A stretch of 64,000 bases of DNA from Triatoma infestans. Its lineage: Eukaryota; Arthropoda; Insecta; Hemiptera; Reduviidae. The position numbers were made by a program, and so were the translations under genes. The notes beneath the pieces are model-generated. The model worked only from the letters and a program-made list of their open reading frames with translations. It was not told the DNA's origin and made no database searches. Positions 36,480 to 47,121 of this stretch are shown here, one piece after another; the stretch's first letter is position 1; each line of letters opens with the position of its first letter. The stretch is taken from the NCBI GenBank assembly GCA_011037195.1, contig JAAEAF010005033.1, positions 24,690 through 88,689 on the forward strand, given 5' to 3'.

Positions 36480-37280
36480 ATCAAATATATCTCTGCAAAT
36501 AGCATTCTAAGTTTAAAGAAATTCGTTATAACCGATTTAGAGAAAATACCAAAAAACTAAAAAAGACCCTATTGTTAAAAGTTGCACTTTCTGTTGATGG
36601 ATTTTGCCGGAAATCTTCGTGTCAGATGCGGTGATACCAGCTAAATGGTATACCAAGTTTGAGCTTTTTGCGACTTTTTTGTAATTGAAATATTTCTATA
36701 TATATAATTATTAGACTATTCGCTATTTTCATATTTTCAGGGGGGTGGGGGCTTCCACATGTATTTCCGGTGAAAACTCAATTTAAAAAATTGCAGAAAA
36801 TTCAAATTTGGTATTTCGTTTCTAGAAATTTTCGTTTGAAATTCATAAATTGATTTTAGTGGAATTCTGTGTAAAGTGGGATGACAGAGGTTTCCATTTC
36901 AGTAATTAAATTCTAGTAATTTCAGTTAAATGTTGTCATTTTAGTAAATTAAATTATTCTATTACTTGTAAAATGTTAAACAAAATTAAATGTGTTAAAA
37001 TGAAGAAAATCGGTTAACCGGAAGTAGTATAACGGAATGGTTTTTTTTTTTTTGATCCGCAATTTATTCGGAAGGTACCAACGTATTTCTGTAAACTTAA
37101 TATTCTAACTAAATATAAATAGATCTGTTATTTTTGTTTGTAAATTCGTTTTCTGAGAAAATAGATTTTAATGAAATTCCGGAAAACTGGAATCTTACGT
37201 TTACGGACCCCCCCCCAGAGGTATAATTTGTTTTATATGTATATTATGTACAATTTTAAATTTTTTAACATTAAAGGTTT
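36480..37280. repeat. eroded TIR/hairpin family units
   Basis: Mixed-orientation relics: minus-type CCGATTTAGAGAAAATACC and GCACTTTCTGTTGATGG (36525-36600), then plus-type GAAAATCGGTTAACCGGAAG at about 37003-37025. No ends preserved. Confidence 0.55.
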
Positions 37281-37288
37281 CTAATCAG

Positions 37289-37533
37289 TCCTCAAGCGTT
37301 AGTCTAGTGGCTAGCGCTCTCGCCTTTAGTGCGAGAATTCTCAGGGTTCGATTCCCATGAGGGCAAAGTCGGTGTTGACCCAGCATCGTGATGAAAAGTG
37401 GGAAGCTACAGTTGGTAGCGCCCTAGGTAGCGAAGGGTGGAACTAAACGGCGTGGGAACTGCGGCGTGCTTACCACACGTTCCCCATACAAATCGTCGTC
37501 TGGCAAATCTTGGCCTCCATAGGTTTTTTTTTT
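37289..37533 (+). repeat. SINE family B, full length
   Basis: CCTCAAGCGTTAGTCTAGTG and GGGTTCGATTCCCATGAGGG give the head; GTGGGAAGCTACAGTTGGTA and GGAACTAAACGGCGTGGG the body; CATAGG plus poly-T the end. Acceptor-stem-like ends pair (CCTCA with TGAGG). A LINE fragment begins directly after it. Confidence 0.85.
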
Positions 37534-37539
37534 ATCCGG

Positions 37540-38320
37540 AAATATCATGCAGTCTTACAGCGGCACTCTGTTGCGAATGCAAAGAGCCATATTGTGCTCG
37601 GTAACAAGAGCCTATGCGACATCATTCACGGCCTCCTTACCGGCGGTCGCTGGTGTGTTGCTTGATCTCCTTGTAGAGATGAGAGCCCTTCCCTATAAGT
37701 ATAAAAAAGAGGTAATAATTGTCCTTGATGGTGAGGAGCAGTCCAACCACACGCCTCCTGCTCTTGCAAAGAAAAAGATCCGAGAGTACGAGATTGGGAA
37801 GTGGCAAAGACGCTGGGATGAGGCAGAGACAGAGGGAGAATCGCATATGAATTCTTCCCAAATCTGCATCACAGACTGTCGTCGATTCGATGATGGCTGG
37901 AGCTATCCCAAACCGTAACGTAATATTTCAGAGGCCACGGGGAGTACAATTCTAAGCTCCATGAGCTGGGTTTGAAAGATTCCCCGAATTGCGAATGCGG
38001 TAAACGGGACACAGTGCATCACGTTCTCTTCTGATGTTCTTTCCTCGACGAGGCAAGAATCCCTATGTAATTCATGCTGAAAAAAGGAGGGGAGAGAACT
38101 GGCCGGGGGAATGCAAAGAGTGCTAATAATTTTAAAGACTTTGTCGAGGTTGCTTTGTGAAGTAGCGGTAATGCGCCGGACTAGACGGATATGTAGAGGT
38201 TCGCCTCCACGTGGCAGGGATGGAAACTTGCCCACTATATAGGCAAGCTAAGTGACAATAGGCACCGGTTTTGGCGCTATGCGCTAGGTACGGTGGCCTG
38301 GAGTGTGCTTTAATTTTGAA
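37540..38320 (+). pseudogene. R1-type non-LTR retrotransposon, C-terminal half of ORF2
   Basis: An open stretch at 37547-37915 reads LLRMQRAILCSVTRAYATSF and VAGVLLDLLVE, the thumb-to-linker region typical of R1/Jockey-type ORF2, then IGKWQRRWDEAE. After a frame change, GLKDSPNCECGKRDTVHHVL gives the C-terminal Cys/His finger (CxC, H, H), followed by stops. The 5' part including the catalytic reverse transcriptase is missing, as in 5'-truncated LINE copies. Confidence 0.8.
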
Positions 38321-38394
38321 TTTTGTCCGGAAGTATCAAGGAATGGTTTTAATTAGAAACTTTGAGATTATGTAAGAGAACAGAGAGAGGAAGT

Positions 38395-38854
38395 CGTGCG
38401 AGTTTTTCATACCAAGTGTTTATATTCTCTTACTCGTGGTTAGAAAAAGTACTGCGATCATATCAAACTTTCGAAATTGAGTTTTTGTAAGAAATACATA
38501 TTTATACGACCCCTGAGGACGAAAAAAAAATGTTTTTAACAAATAGTCTGTTCATGTGTATGTATGTGATATTTATCTCAACAACGGAAGAACGCAGGAA
38601 GTTCCTAACTTGGTATTCCGCTAAGGTACCACTACCGTATCTGACACGAAAGATTTCCGGAAAAATCCATCAACCATTAAGTTTATTGAATGTTTTCTTA
38701 ATTTCTTTTCAATATTTTCGCAATTTTCATCGAAATATAGCACTAATGATTTTTCTTTAAACTTCGTCGTATACTATCTAAACAAATGATTATTTTTTTT
38801 ATCACTTTTACTTCAAGCATTTTTCCGAAAGGAATTGATTTTAGAGTTGTTTTT
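38395..38854 (+). repeat. TIR/hairpin family, diverged, preceded by a tail (tandem junction)
   Basis: A tail-like GAAGTCGTGCGAGTTTTTCA runs straight into a head-like TCTCTTACTCGTGGTTAG with TGCGATCATATCAAAC, again a head-to-tail join. Parts of one unit follow until the younger copy at 38862. Confidence 0.65.
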
Positions 38855-38861
38855 AGTTTCT

Positions 38862-39318
38862 CTTACTCCTAGTAAGAGGAAGCATTGTAATCGTGTCAAA
38901 TTTTCGATATCGAGGTTTCACCGGAAATATCCGTTTTAAGGTCCCCTGAGTCCAAAAAAAGTGGTTTTTAGCAAATGGTCTGTGTGTGTATGTGTATGTG
39001 AACAGCTTAGGTCAAAAACGATAAACCGTAGAAAGTTGAAACTTGATATTCCGTTTAGGTATTACCATGGCATCTGACAATGGGTCATCTGTCAAAATTC
39101 CTCAACCGGAAGTACCACTTTACTTGTTGTTTTTTTTTACTTTTTTGCATTTTTCCCAAAAATGGCTCCAACGATTTTTTTCAAACTTGTTATATCAACT
39201 ACACATACAAAGAGCTACAACTTTTGTGTGCACTAAATTCCAGGTTATACAAAAATTTGTCACTTGTGATATTTTACAAGTGTGAGAAAGTTGTGTGAAT
39301 GTGCCACGCCAGATTTTG
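38862..39318 (+). repeat. TIR/hairpin family with internal deletion
   Basis: Complete head (hairpin CTCTTACTCCTAGTAAGAG, TG run, CCTCAACCGGAAGTACCAC) and the start of unit one. It then jumps at about 39222 to the tail GTGAGAAAGTTGTGTGAATG. Unit two and the rest are deleted. Confidence 0.8.
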
Positions 39319-39604
39319 TTTCTTTTTGTTCATTTATTTTATTTTTTAATTATAAATAAGTTTTTTTTGTTTATCACTTCATTTATAATTAATTTCTATT
39401 TTTCTTATTTTTAGAAGTTTTTTTTTATCTTATTTTTGTTTTTCACAAGGTTTTCTAAATTTGATAAAAGTAATAAAAATTTGTGGTTTGTACCAGAACA
39501 ATAAACATTTGGTTCGATCGACCTTATATAAACGTTTTCTAAGGAAAGTGGGATGCCATGTTTGTTTCTTGCAGTGTATAATTATAGGATTTCCCGCAGT
39601 TTTT

Positions 39605-40462
39605 TACTTTCTCTTACTCCTAGTAAGAGGAAGTATGGTAATCGTGTCAAATTTTCGATATCGAGTTTTCACCGGAAATATCCATTTTGAGGTCCCCTGA
39701 GTGAAGTGGTTTTTAGCACAAGGTCTGTGTGTGTGTGTGTGTGTGTATGTGAACAGACTAGTTCAAAAACGAAAAACCGTAGAAAGTTGAAACTTGATAT
39801 TCCGTTTAGGTATCACCATCGCATCTGACAGTGGGTCATCTGTCAAAATTCGTCAACCGCAAGCACCACTTTACTTGTTGGTTTTATTACTTTTTTGCGT
39901 TTTTCTCAAAAATGGCTCCGACAATTTTCTTCAAACTTGTTATATGAACTTCACATACAAAGAGTTACAACTTTTATTTGAAACATTTCACTGGGAAAAT
40001 TCATTTAAGAGCACTTTTGGGGGAGGAGTGGGGTTACGTTTTCATCTAAAGTGGTATTTCAGTACTAAATGATTTTTCCACTTTTTCGCGATTTTCTCAA
40101 AAATGGTTCCGACGATTTTCTTGAAAAGTATTATATAAACTAAACATACAATGATCTACAACTAGGAAAATTCATTTAATGACATTTTTAAGGGAGGGGT
40201 GGGGTTATGTTTTTCTCTAAAGTGCTATCCGTAGTTGATTATGCAATTCTATCATCCAAACAAAATTAATTAGAAATAAATGGATGGCCAAAATTCCGAG
40301 TTTCAAGGAAATTAGTTAACCGGAAGTGTGCTTTTATTGAATAGTTTTTTTTTCAGTTTTCGTCGAATTTCATTACATTTGGTATACAAACTATAAAATT
40401 TGTCAATTATAATTTTGAGAACTGGAGTAAGAGAAACTTGTGTGAGTGTTTCACACCAGATT
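39605..40462 (+). repeat. TIR/hairpin family, nearly full length
   Basis: ACTTTCTCTTACTCC at the start and GGAGTAAGAGAAACTTGTGT plus the CACACCAGATTTT tail at the end. TG run at 39725-39747, units near 39895 and 40083, and TTAACCGGAAGTGTG near 40318. Unit one has lost part of its second half. Confidence 0.85.
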
Positions 40463-40519
40463 TTTTTTTTTTTTTTTATCTATCAGTTAGTTTTAATATA
40501 AATTTATACAAGCCTTCTT

Positions 40520-40620
40520 CGTCCTACTACAAATCCAGCCGGTTATACAAGTATAAAATCTGGTACCAACTTTTCTTTTATGGCCAGCCCCCAAAAAAAC
40601 ATCATAAAGGTAGCAATTTA
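40520..40620. repeat. short unnamed repeat shared with 60580-60670
   Basis: GGTTATACAAGTATAAAATC, TATGGCCAGCCCCCAA and TAGCAATTTAAA correspond to GGTATACAAGTAAAAATC, TACGCCCAGCCCAAC and TTGCAATTTTAAA at 60600-60675. Function and family unknown. Confidence 0.45.
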
Positions 40621-40689
40621 AAAAAATAAATAAATAAATTGTTTATATCAATTTTTTTTTCTTTGTCTAATTATTGTATAAAATGTTTT

Positions 40690-40755
40690 TAATGTATGAT
40701 CTTTTCTTGATTGTAATGGGTGAATAAAATAATAATAATAATAATAATAAAAAAA
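40690..40755 (+). repeat. LINE-like 3' tail with (AAT)n
   Basis: TTGATTGTAATGGGTGAATA followed by an (AAT)n and (A)n run has the form of a LINE 3' end. Too short to classify. Confidence 0.4.
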
Positions 40756-41559
40756 AATTGAAATCACCGGAAGTTAAATCTTGATATCTCGGTTACATAT
40801 AATCAACGGATCTGACATAAAAATTCAGGTCAAAAAATCAGTCAATCGTGAAATGCATTCTAATTTCATTCTATATGCAAACAGAGGCTTACTTCTATCG
40901 CTTTTATATATGATATATTTGGAGGGTGGGGGATATTGATTTTATTTGTGGTAATTTAAGGGAGGGCTGCGAGATTAGATTATTTCTAAAATATTAGGCC
41001 ATTTTAATATATACTTTCTCTCCACTTTTATATAGTATTTATAGAAACTATACATTTATAATTGCCATTCAATTTTGGAGAAGAAAATATGGCAGTTAAG
41101 AGAAAGTGTTAAATGGAAATATTTCGCAAACAGATATATTTTTAATAAACACTAGTTAGACTTTATATTCTTACTGTACGAGAATGTAAAGTTTACATTT
41201 GTTTATAAGGTCAATTTATAGTCACCGGCACGTTTTACAAGAATCCCGTTAGAACTCTATAGTATTAGAACTGTACAATCTACTTTGTATTTAAATAAGA
41301 AACTGTTAAGAATTATTTAATTTTATACAGTATTTTTACTGTTACCAGCGTTTTCCTATGCTGGGTTATTGTCAGGTCATTTTTGCCTCCAAATTTCCCT
41401 AACCAACCAATCTCCATATCTCAGTTTCTGCTATCACCTCCTCAATCTCCTATCTTCATCTGCTTACTGGTCTATCTCCTCTCCTGCTTCACGAAAGCAA
41501 TCCATTTTATCATTTTATGAAACTCTGATTCCTGATCAACTCTGATTATTGGTTGTACT

Positions 41560-43440
41560 TTTCTTCAGGGCAGCACAGTGAAAAATTGATCTACGACGCC
41601 AAGGGTACACGACTATTATACTATATAAGTAGCTGGTCTTGTCCATTTTTTTGCCACTGTTGCAAAACCGGACAAGAGCTAGTTAGTGACTCCTTCACTA
41701 AAATTCGGTGCAGCTGACTTTGGAAGTATTCGTGGCCCGTTGACAGCCGTGAAATTGGCCACAAATTCATAGCGTGGCCAAAATTCGTTGGAATTCTTCT
41801 TTGCTAGAGGCTTCCCAATTTTCCTTTGCTTTTTTTTTTTTATTGAAAAATGCACACTGAATGGATGGTCCCTGAGCTCTCGCACATTTCCGCCCCTAAC
41901 CTAAATGATCCCCCAAACGTTGAGCATGACGCCCCGAAAATATGGAAATGAACTTAACTAAGCTAATCCTAACCTACGAATCCCCCTAGTACTCGATATT
42001 CTTGGGGGGGACAAAGAACTTAACCTAATCCTATCTTCCATTCATTCCAATACAGTTAAAATTTATTTACACCCTTCCACTCTAAGCTCGTTCATTCAAC
42101 CTTGCACACTCTTACGCCCCTCAGTACTCAAATTCCTGAGAGGTACAAGAAAACCCTAGCCTAAAACTAAGGGTCATAACTAACCGCTAGCTTGAAACCC
42201 ACATTCAGGCAACATTCACGCAATAAATGACTTTCATTCCAACATGCAAACTACCTACCCAATCAGCCCCTATGGACAGACACCTAGTCCATTCTGCTTT
42301 TCAATGCTTCTTCCGCAAACGCCTAAAACACTCTGTACGCGGCACTATTTTCGAGCAGCAGAGGCATACTATTATTCTCCAAAGCAACGTGGAACCCAAC
42401 CTCCCTCTGCAGCGCTGACGCAAATCAGAATACAGAGGGCAACCCAACAACACGTGCTGAGTTAGCTCCTCCTGTCCCACACCTACTCCTCCCATTCCCC
42501 ATCAGACCCATCCTAGCCCATTTACCAATCAATTGTCGATGCCCCGTGACCAACCGTGAAACCGCATATGACAATCGTCAGGCTTTCCTATCTTTTACTT
42601 TGCTCCTTATTTCTGCCACCACCTCTGAGGATAGATTATGTCTGTTGGGGTTGGAATAATTTTTCTGCATTTTTCGCCAACCAATCTGCTAGTTCGTTCC
42701 GGCTATTACTGTAGTGACTGGGAATCCACAAGTAAATGACTTTTCAGTTTTTCCTAATTAAATCAATGTTGATATTACTGGTTGTATTTACGTTTTCATG
42801 TGTACCATGAAGAGTAATTGGCAGCCTTTGAGTCTTTTTTTCAGTTCTCCTTCCATGCGTCCATCTACATCCATATTCCTGATTTTTATTCATCCTGCTC
42901 TTTCACATACATCTTATCCAATACCCCACCTTTACCATCTCCACTTTTGCGTAGACTCTCTGGTTGTCCATGTTTCAGCGAGTATGTCCTCATTGATAGA
43001 ATAAAAAAAAAAAATCTTTTTTATAACTTCTTTGGATAAAGTTTTATTGGGTGAACATTCTCACAAGCCTTGTGGACCTCTTCTTGTTCACTTCTTTTTT
43101 GTTCCTCTTCTATACAACTTCCTGTTCCTTGTTACCACATCCATGCTACTCAACAAACAAATCTTCCTCTTCATTCCCCTTTATCACCATATATTCAGTT
43201 GTGCTGAGTATCTTCATTCCCCAGCAGTCCTATAGTAATCTTCAACTTCTTCTTTATCGTTACCAAGGTCCTCTTTATTTATGGCTAAAACAACTTGGTC
43301 GTCCGTGAAAAATAAAATACAGGGATTCTCATTTTCAACTGGAAGAGACCCATTATTTTTGATTTTTTTCTAAGCCACTCCCTCATTACTTTGTACAATA
43401 CCCCAACAATTTTTAATCTCTTGGATCACTGTTACCCAAA
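41560..43440 (-). pseudogene. degraded non-LTR retrotransposon(s), antisense
   Basis: On the minus strand from right to left: FFTDDQVVLAINKEDL (43290 area, a reverse transcriptase FADD-like box with Thr for Ala) and TEYMVIKGNEEEDLFV (43200 area). Then near 42690 LWIPSHYSNSRNELADWLAK, an RNase H motif, and near 42450 EELTQHVLLGCPLYSDLR, a C-terminal Cys/His finger. These may be pieces of two elements, since the FTDDQ type normally lacks RNase H. The section at 41560-42240 is unidentified. Stops and frameshifts throughout. Confidence 0.65.
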
Positions 43441-44220
43441 TTGTGCCCGGGACCGGTCCGCACAGAAAAGAAAAAATGCATCGGTTGATTTAACCACTTC
43501 GAATTTTATTATATTCGAGATTTTTTATTTTATTTAAATATAGTTTATTAATTAATTACGAGGAGTTAAATTGTCGAGTAAATTTTGTTAAAGTATTAGA
43601 ATGGGCCCGTGAAAAATATTGGAGAAAAACTCGGTCTATGGTTGGAAAAAGTTTGGGAAAAGCTGTGTTAGAGGTTTTACTAATGTTCTTGAGAAATTTA
43701 TCTAATATTCTAAAATCCTCTTTTTAGTATCTGGCGATCTAGTAACATATACTTTCGATCAAGTAAATTAAAAAAACAAATCTAACAAGACTTCAGATAA
43801 TAATGGGAACAGATGAAGAGCAGTAACCATGACTAAACTAATATTTAGACTATTAATATAAACATACATTTAAACTTTTATTTTAAATTAATAATAATTT
43901 AAACTTTAATTACACCAATGTGATAGCAATTTACATAATTTCCTTTTAATTTAAAATTTCCTTTTATTTAAACAAACATCATCTTGATCGAATAATGATA
44001 AATTGTTTTAAAACATGCAATCCTAGTTTAAATAAATAAAAGGAAATACAAAAAAAATATGAAACAAATACTACGAATTAACTGTTCATATATTTATAAG
44101 TAACATATTTTTAATGGTAATTAATTTTTTAATGAACGATTACACTTTTTTTTTGTTTAATGTCAATTAAAAAGAAAAAAGTGAATAACACAGGGATTAC
44201 CTTGAACGTAATTATGAATG
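43441..44220. other. AT-rich intergenic, nothing recognised
   Basis: About 780 bp of low-complexity AT-rich sequence without ORFs or repeat matches. Confidence 0.4.
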
Positions 44221-44224
44221 AGTC

Positions 44225-44372
44225 TTTTTACTTTCTTCTTACTACTATAAAAGGAAGTATTACGATCGTTCCGAAATATTTGTAACGGAGTTTTTTGCCG
44301 GAAGTATTGTTAGTTCGAATCAGACAAATTTTCTTCAAACTCGGAATTTTTACTAAACGTTTGAACCTTAAT
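44225..44372 (+). repeat. TIR/hairpin family head, diverged
   Basis: TTTTTACTTTCTTCTTACTA with AAAGGAAGTATTACGATCGT and GCCGGAAGTATTG matches the family head. It is cut by the LINE end at 44373. Confidence 0.55.
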
Positions 44373-44480
44373 ATTATTATTATTAATGATGGGCGCCCGA
44401 AGCGCTTATGGATTTTATCCCCCCTTCTACCAAAAAAAGTGTGCATACAATATTGTAACGGCAAGAGAGAGAACACAAGC
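44373..44480 (-). repeat. LINE 3' end, same family as 47583
   Basis: An ATT run followed by GGGCGCCCGAAGCGCTTATG and GATTTTATCCCCC parallels the ATT run, GGGTGCCTATTGG and GCTTTTATCCCCC at 47583-47660. Minus orientation, extreme 3' end only. Confidence 0.5.
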
Positions 44481-44574
44481 CCGACCGAAAGAAAACAACT
44501 CTCTCTGGTACTCTCTCACTTAAGTAGGCTAGAGTGGGGAGAACCTGTATATAAGCCAGTAAGAGATTTAGACA

Positions 44575-44597
44575 TCTATCTATCTATCTATCTATCA
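44575..44597. repeat. (TATC)n microsatellite
   Basis: About six perfect copies of a four-base unit. Confidence 0.9.
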
Positions 44598-44929
44598 GAT
44601 TCAACCATATACATCGCATCGTGTCATATCTCTGATAATAATGTATTTATTATTGATCAATTACAAAAACCACTATTTACAAATAAACGAATTCATACAA
44701 AGCATGGACAATAGTCCATCTGCCGAGTTGCGTTGTAATAGTTCTTTAATTTTCATGCATATATGTATATATTTATAACAAAATAATAATAACTCTTGAT
44801 ATAAACAGAAAACTGAAACCAAAACCAAACAGAAAATAAGCAGAAATATTTCTAGATTCTTTGAAATATATAAAACAAAATTATTTTACATTTTTTAGTT
44901 ATTTTAATGGCAATTAAGTATTATAATTT

Positions 44930-45180
44930 TCAATTAAAAAACTCCTGTATTTCCAGGCATTAACGTGATAATTGTAAAATAGCTGATACATTCTTCTTTA
45001 GAAAAATATTTCTTACCGAACCACCTTACCCTGAACTCACCCAACACCGGGCATACTGCTAAATAGTGGAATGTATTTTCTATGGCCTTTTGATTACACT
45101 GAATCTCCTCTCTCCGTGTTATATTGTAATTTAAATTTATAATTGACATCTTAACTTTAATATAAGTGTCATATCTCTAC
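44930..45180 (-). pseudogene. non-LTR retrotransposon C-terminal remnant
   Basis: Minus-strand reading NTFHYLAVCPVLGEFRVRWF resembles the HxxxxCPxxxxxR end of LINE ORF2 proteins. About 70 codons, no other domain. Confidence 0.45.
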
Positions 45181-45367
45181 TCCCATCCATTATTATATAA
45201 ATTTATTACAAGTCCAGTGCAGTTTGTGTAGACTTATAGCCATATTATAAACAGTGTCTTCATATCTCGTGTAATTAATCAATCCCAATTTCTCTCCTCA
45301 TCAACTCCATTATAATATCTTAAGATATCAGACACATTTCCCGTGATGGCCTGCTTCATTTTGTGGT

Positions 45368-45404
45368 CATCGACCGGTTTCAGGCGTTCGCCCATCTTCA
45401 GGAC
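45368..45404 (-). ncRNA. hammerhead-like motif, FB1 left arm
   Basis: Minus strand CTGAAGA, T, GGGC-GAAC-GCCT, GAAA, CCGGTC, GATG. The core is intact, but the left stem I strand is mutated (GTGTC before the core) and pairs only partly with GATG. Confidence 0.4.
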
Positions 45405-45510
45405 ACGTTTGTCAGACAGTGTGAAAACACAGATTTGCACAGAGCAAATTCAGTTTACACACGCTTATTTGCTCTGAGCAAATCTGTGTTGTCACACTGT
45501 TTGAAAAACG

Positions 45511-45548
45511 CATCCTGAAGATGGGCGAACGCCCGAATCCGGTCGATG
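45511..45548 (+). ncRNA. hammerhead-like motif, FB1 right arm
   Basis: CATC, CTGAAGA, T, GGGC-GAAC-GCCC, GAAT, CCGGTC, GATG. Stems I and II are perfect, but the last A of the GAAA core is T, which should abolish catalysis. It is the inverted partner of 45368-45404. Confidence 0.4.
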
Positions 45549-45639
45549 AACATAAAATGAAACAGGCTACCACGAAAAATGTCTCTGATGCTTTCCAGCT
45601 CTGCAGAACCAACCACCACAACATCTTAAGATATTGTTA

Positions 45640-45960
45640 ATCTCCAACTCCACGAAACATACCCTAGAGAATGTTGCGCTCCCACATATGCGGAATCTAG
45701 TAGACGTCACTATACTAGATAGTGGTACACCGTTTCTCCAACTCCATCGACACAATTCTCACACAAAGGGGTAGATGCCCTTCTAATTTTGTGTAAATGG
45801 CCGGCTTCCCAACCTTGGTCCAGCCAATACATCTACCAAGTCTCTCGATTGTAACTCACTCAGGGCGTTAAGATACTCCAAGTCTGCCTTTTATAAATCT
45901 TTTAGCCTTGAGACATCTCTCCGTGTCCCTGCAGTGTTTTTTTTCAGGACTTAATATTAA
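45640..45960 (-). pseudogene. non-LTR retrotransposon fragment related to 47840-48060
   Basis: Shares ACACCGTTTCTCCAACTCCA, a GTGTAAATGGCC-type stretch and AAATCTTTTAGCCTTGAGAC with 47841-48025. The region corresponds to the end of ORF2 downstream of RNase H. Cut by SINE-B on the right. Confidence 0.6.
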
Positions 45961-45969
45961 ATATCTAAC

Positions 45970-46202
45970 CGCACTTGTCTTTCGTGCGAGAATTCTCAGG
46001 GTTCGATTCCTGTGAGGGCAATGTCAGTAATGATCCAGCATCGTGGAAAAAAAGTGAGAAGCTACAGTTGGTAGAGCGCTCTAGGTAGCGAATGCAGGAA
46101 CTAAACGGCGAGGGAACTGCGGCATGCTTACCACATGCGCTCCAATACAAATCGCCGTCTGGCGAGCCTTGGCCCTACATGGCTGTTGCGCCATAGGTTT
46201 TA
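45970..46202 (+). repeat. SINE family B, 5'-truncated
   Basis: Starts inside the head (GCACTTGTCTTTCGTGCGAG), keeps GGGTTCGATTCCTGTGAGGG and the whole body to GCGCCATAGGTTT. Confidence 0.82.
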
Positions 46203-47120
46203 TAATTGTATTAATTGCTGTCAGAAAAAAATGTATTGGTTTCCTTACACGTTTTTTTTTTTCTTCTTTTGTATAACTATTCAGGTAGAATTTACTTATT
46301 CCCAAGAAATGAATTTACCATAAAATATAATCAAGGTTTTAACAAAAAATAAAACAAGATTAAAAATGATAAAAATTATAATGGATTTTATAGTCTATTG
46401 TTCTATTGTTAGTTATTTCTGTTTTTTTTTCTATCTTCAGTAAGAATCAAGTAAATATGTGACATCCATGTTTAGAGTTAGTTTAAATACGCAGCAAGGA
46501 AAACTACTTTTACAAAGCATTTCAGTGCCATTAGAAAACGGATATCATGGTAAATCAGTGAATAGAAAAGCATAGCCTAGCATTCCTTTCGAAGATCTAT
46601 GTCTAAGATCTTGTTCCCTTCTCAGAGTATTTTAAATTAAATAAAAAAAAAAATAGCGGGTTTTGCTAAGCACAATTACTTAGAATTGTATAAAAGCCTT
46701 GCTGTTTTAAACGGTTAAAATTAACATTAATTTAAATTAAATATAAGGAAATAATTCTTGGTTTCTAGTATATAAGGAGTTACTTGAATGTGATTAAATT
46801 GTAGACCCACTAGGCAGCGCCACTATCAACGAATCATGTAATAGTAGTTTTTCCAGATTCCCGAAAAAAAAAGGCTCTCAAATACATTGTTTCTGGAAAA
46901 ATCGTTTAAATAAATGGATTTTTTGTAAAGAAGGGGCACAAGAGGACGAAAGCTTATTTGTTGCAGCTTCCTCAGTAATAAAATTCTCCCCCCCCCCATA
47001 GTAAAATTGATTAGAAAAATGTTCCAAATAAAACAGTTAGCCAATAAGTATGCTGATAATGTGGGAAGTTTTTTTTTTTTTAAAAAATCTAAAATAAAAA
47101 AAGTTGAAGAAACTGCGTAC
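46203..47120. other. AT-rich intergenic
   Basis: No gene seen. Weak minus-oriented unit pieces of the TIR/hairpin family near 46920-47040 (CCAAATAAAACAGTTAGCC). Confidence 0.35.
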
Positions 47121-47121
47121 T

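Larger units (their letters stand above)
45317..45634. mobile_element. fold-back element 2 (FB1), complete, with 12-bp flanking repeat
   Basis: Two inverted arms (45329-45450 and 45470-45590) separated by about 20 bp. The element runs from CAGACACATTTCCCGTG (45329) to ACCAACCACCACAAC (45622). ATCTTAAGATAT is repeated at 45317-45328 and 45623-45634. Ends and flanking-repeat length agree with the copy at 21025-22244. No protein coding capacity. Confidence 0.78.

Noticed and set aside
44295..44714. 139-codon plus-strand ORF
   Set aside because: Runs across a repeat head, a LINE 3' end and a TATC microsatellite; no protein similarity recognised.
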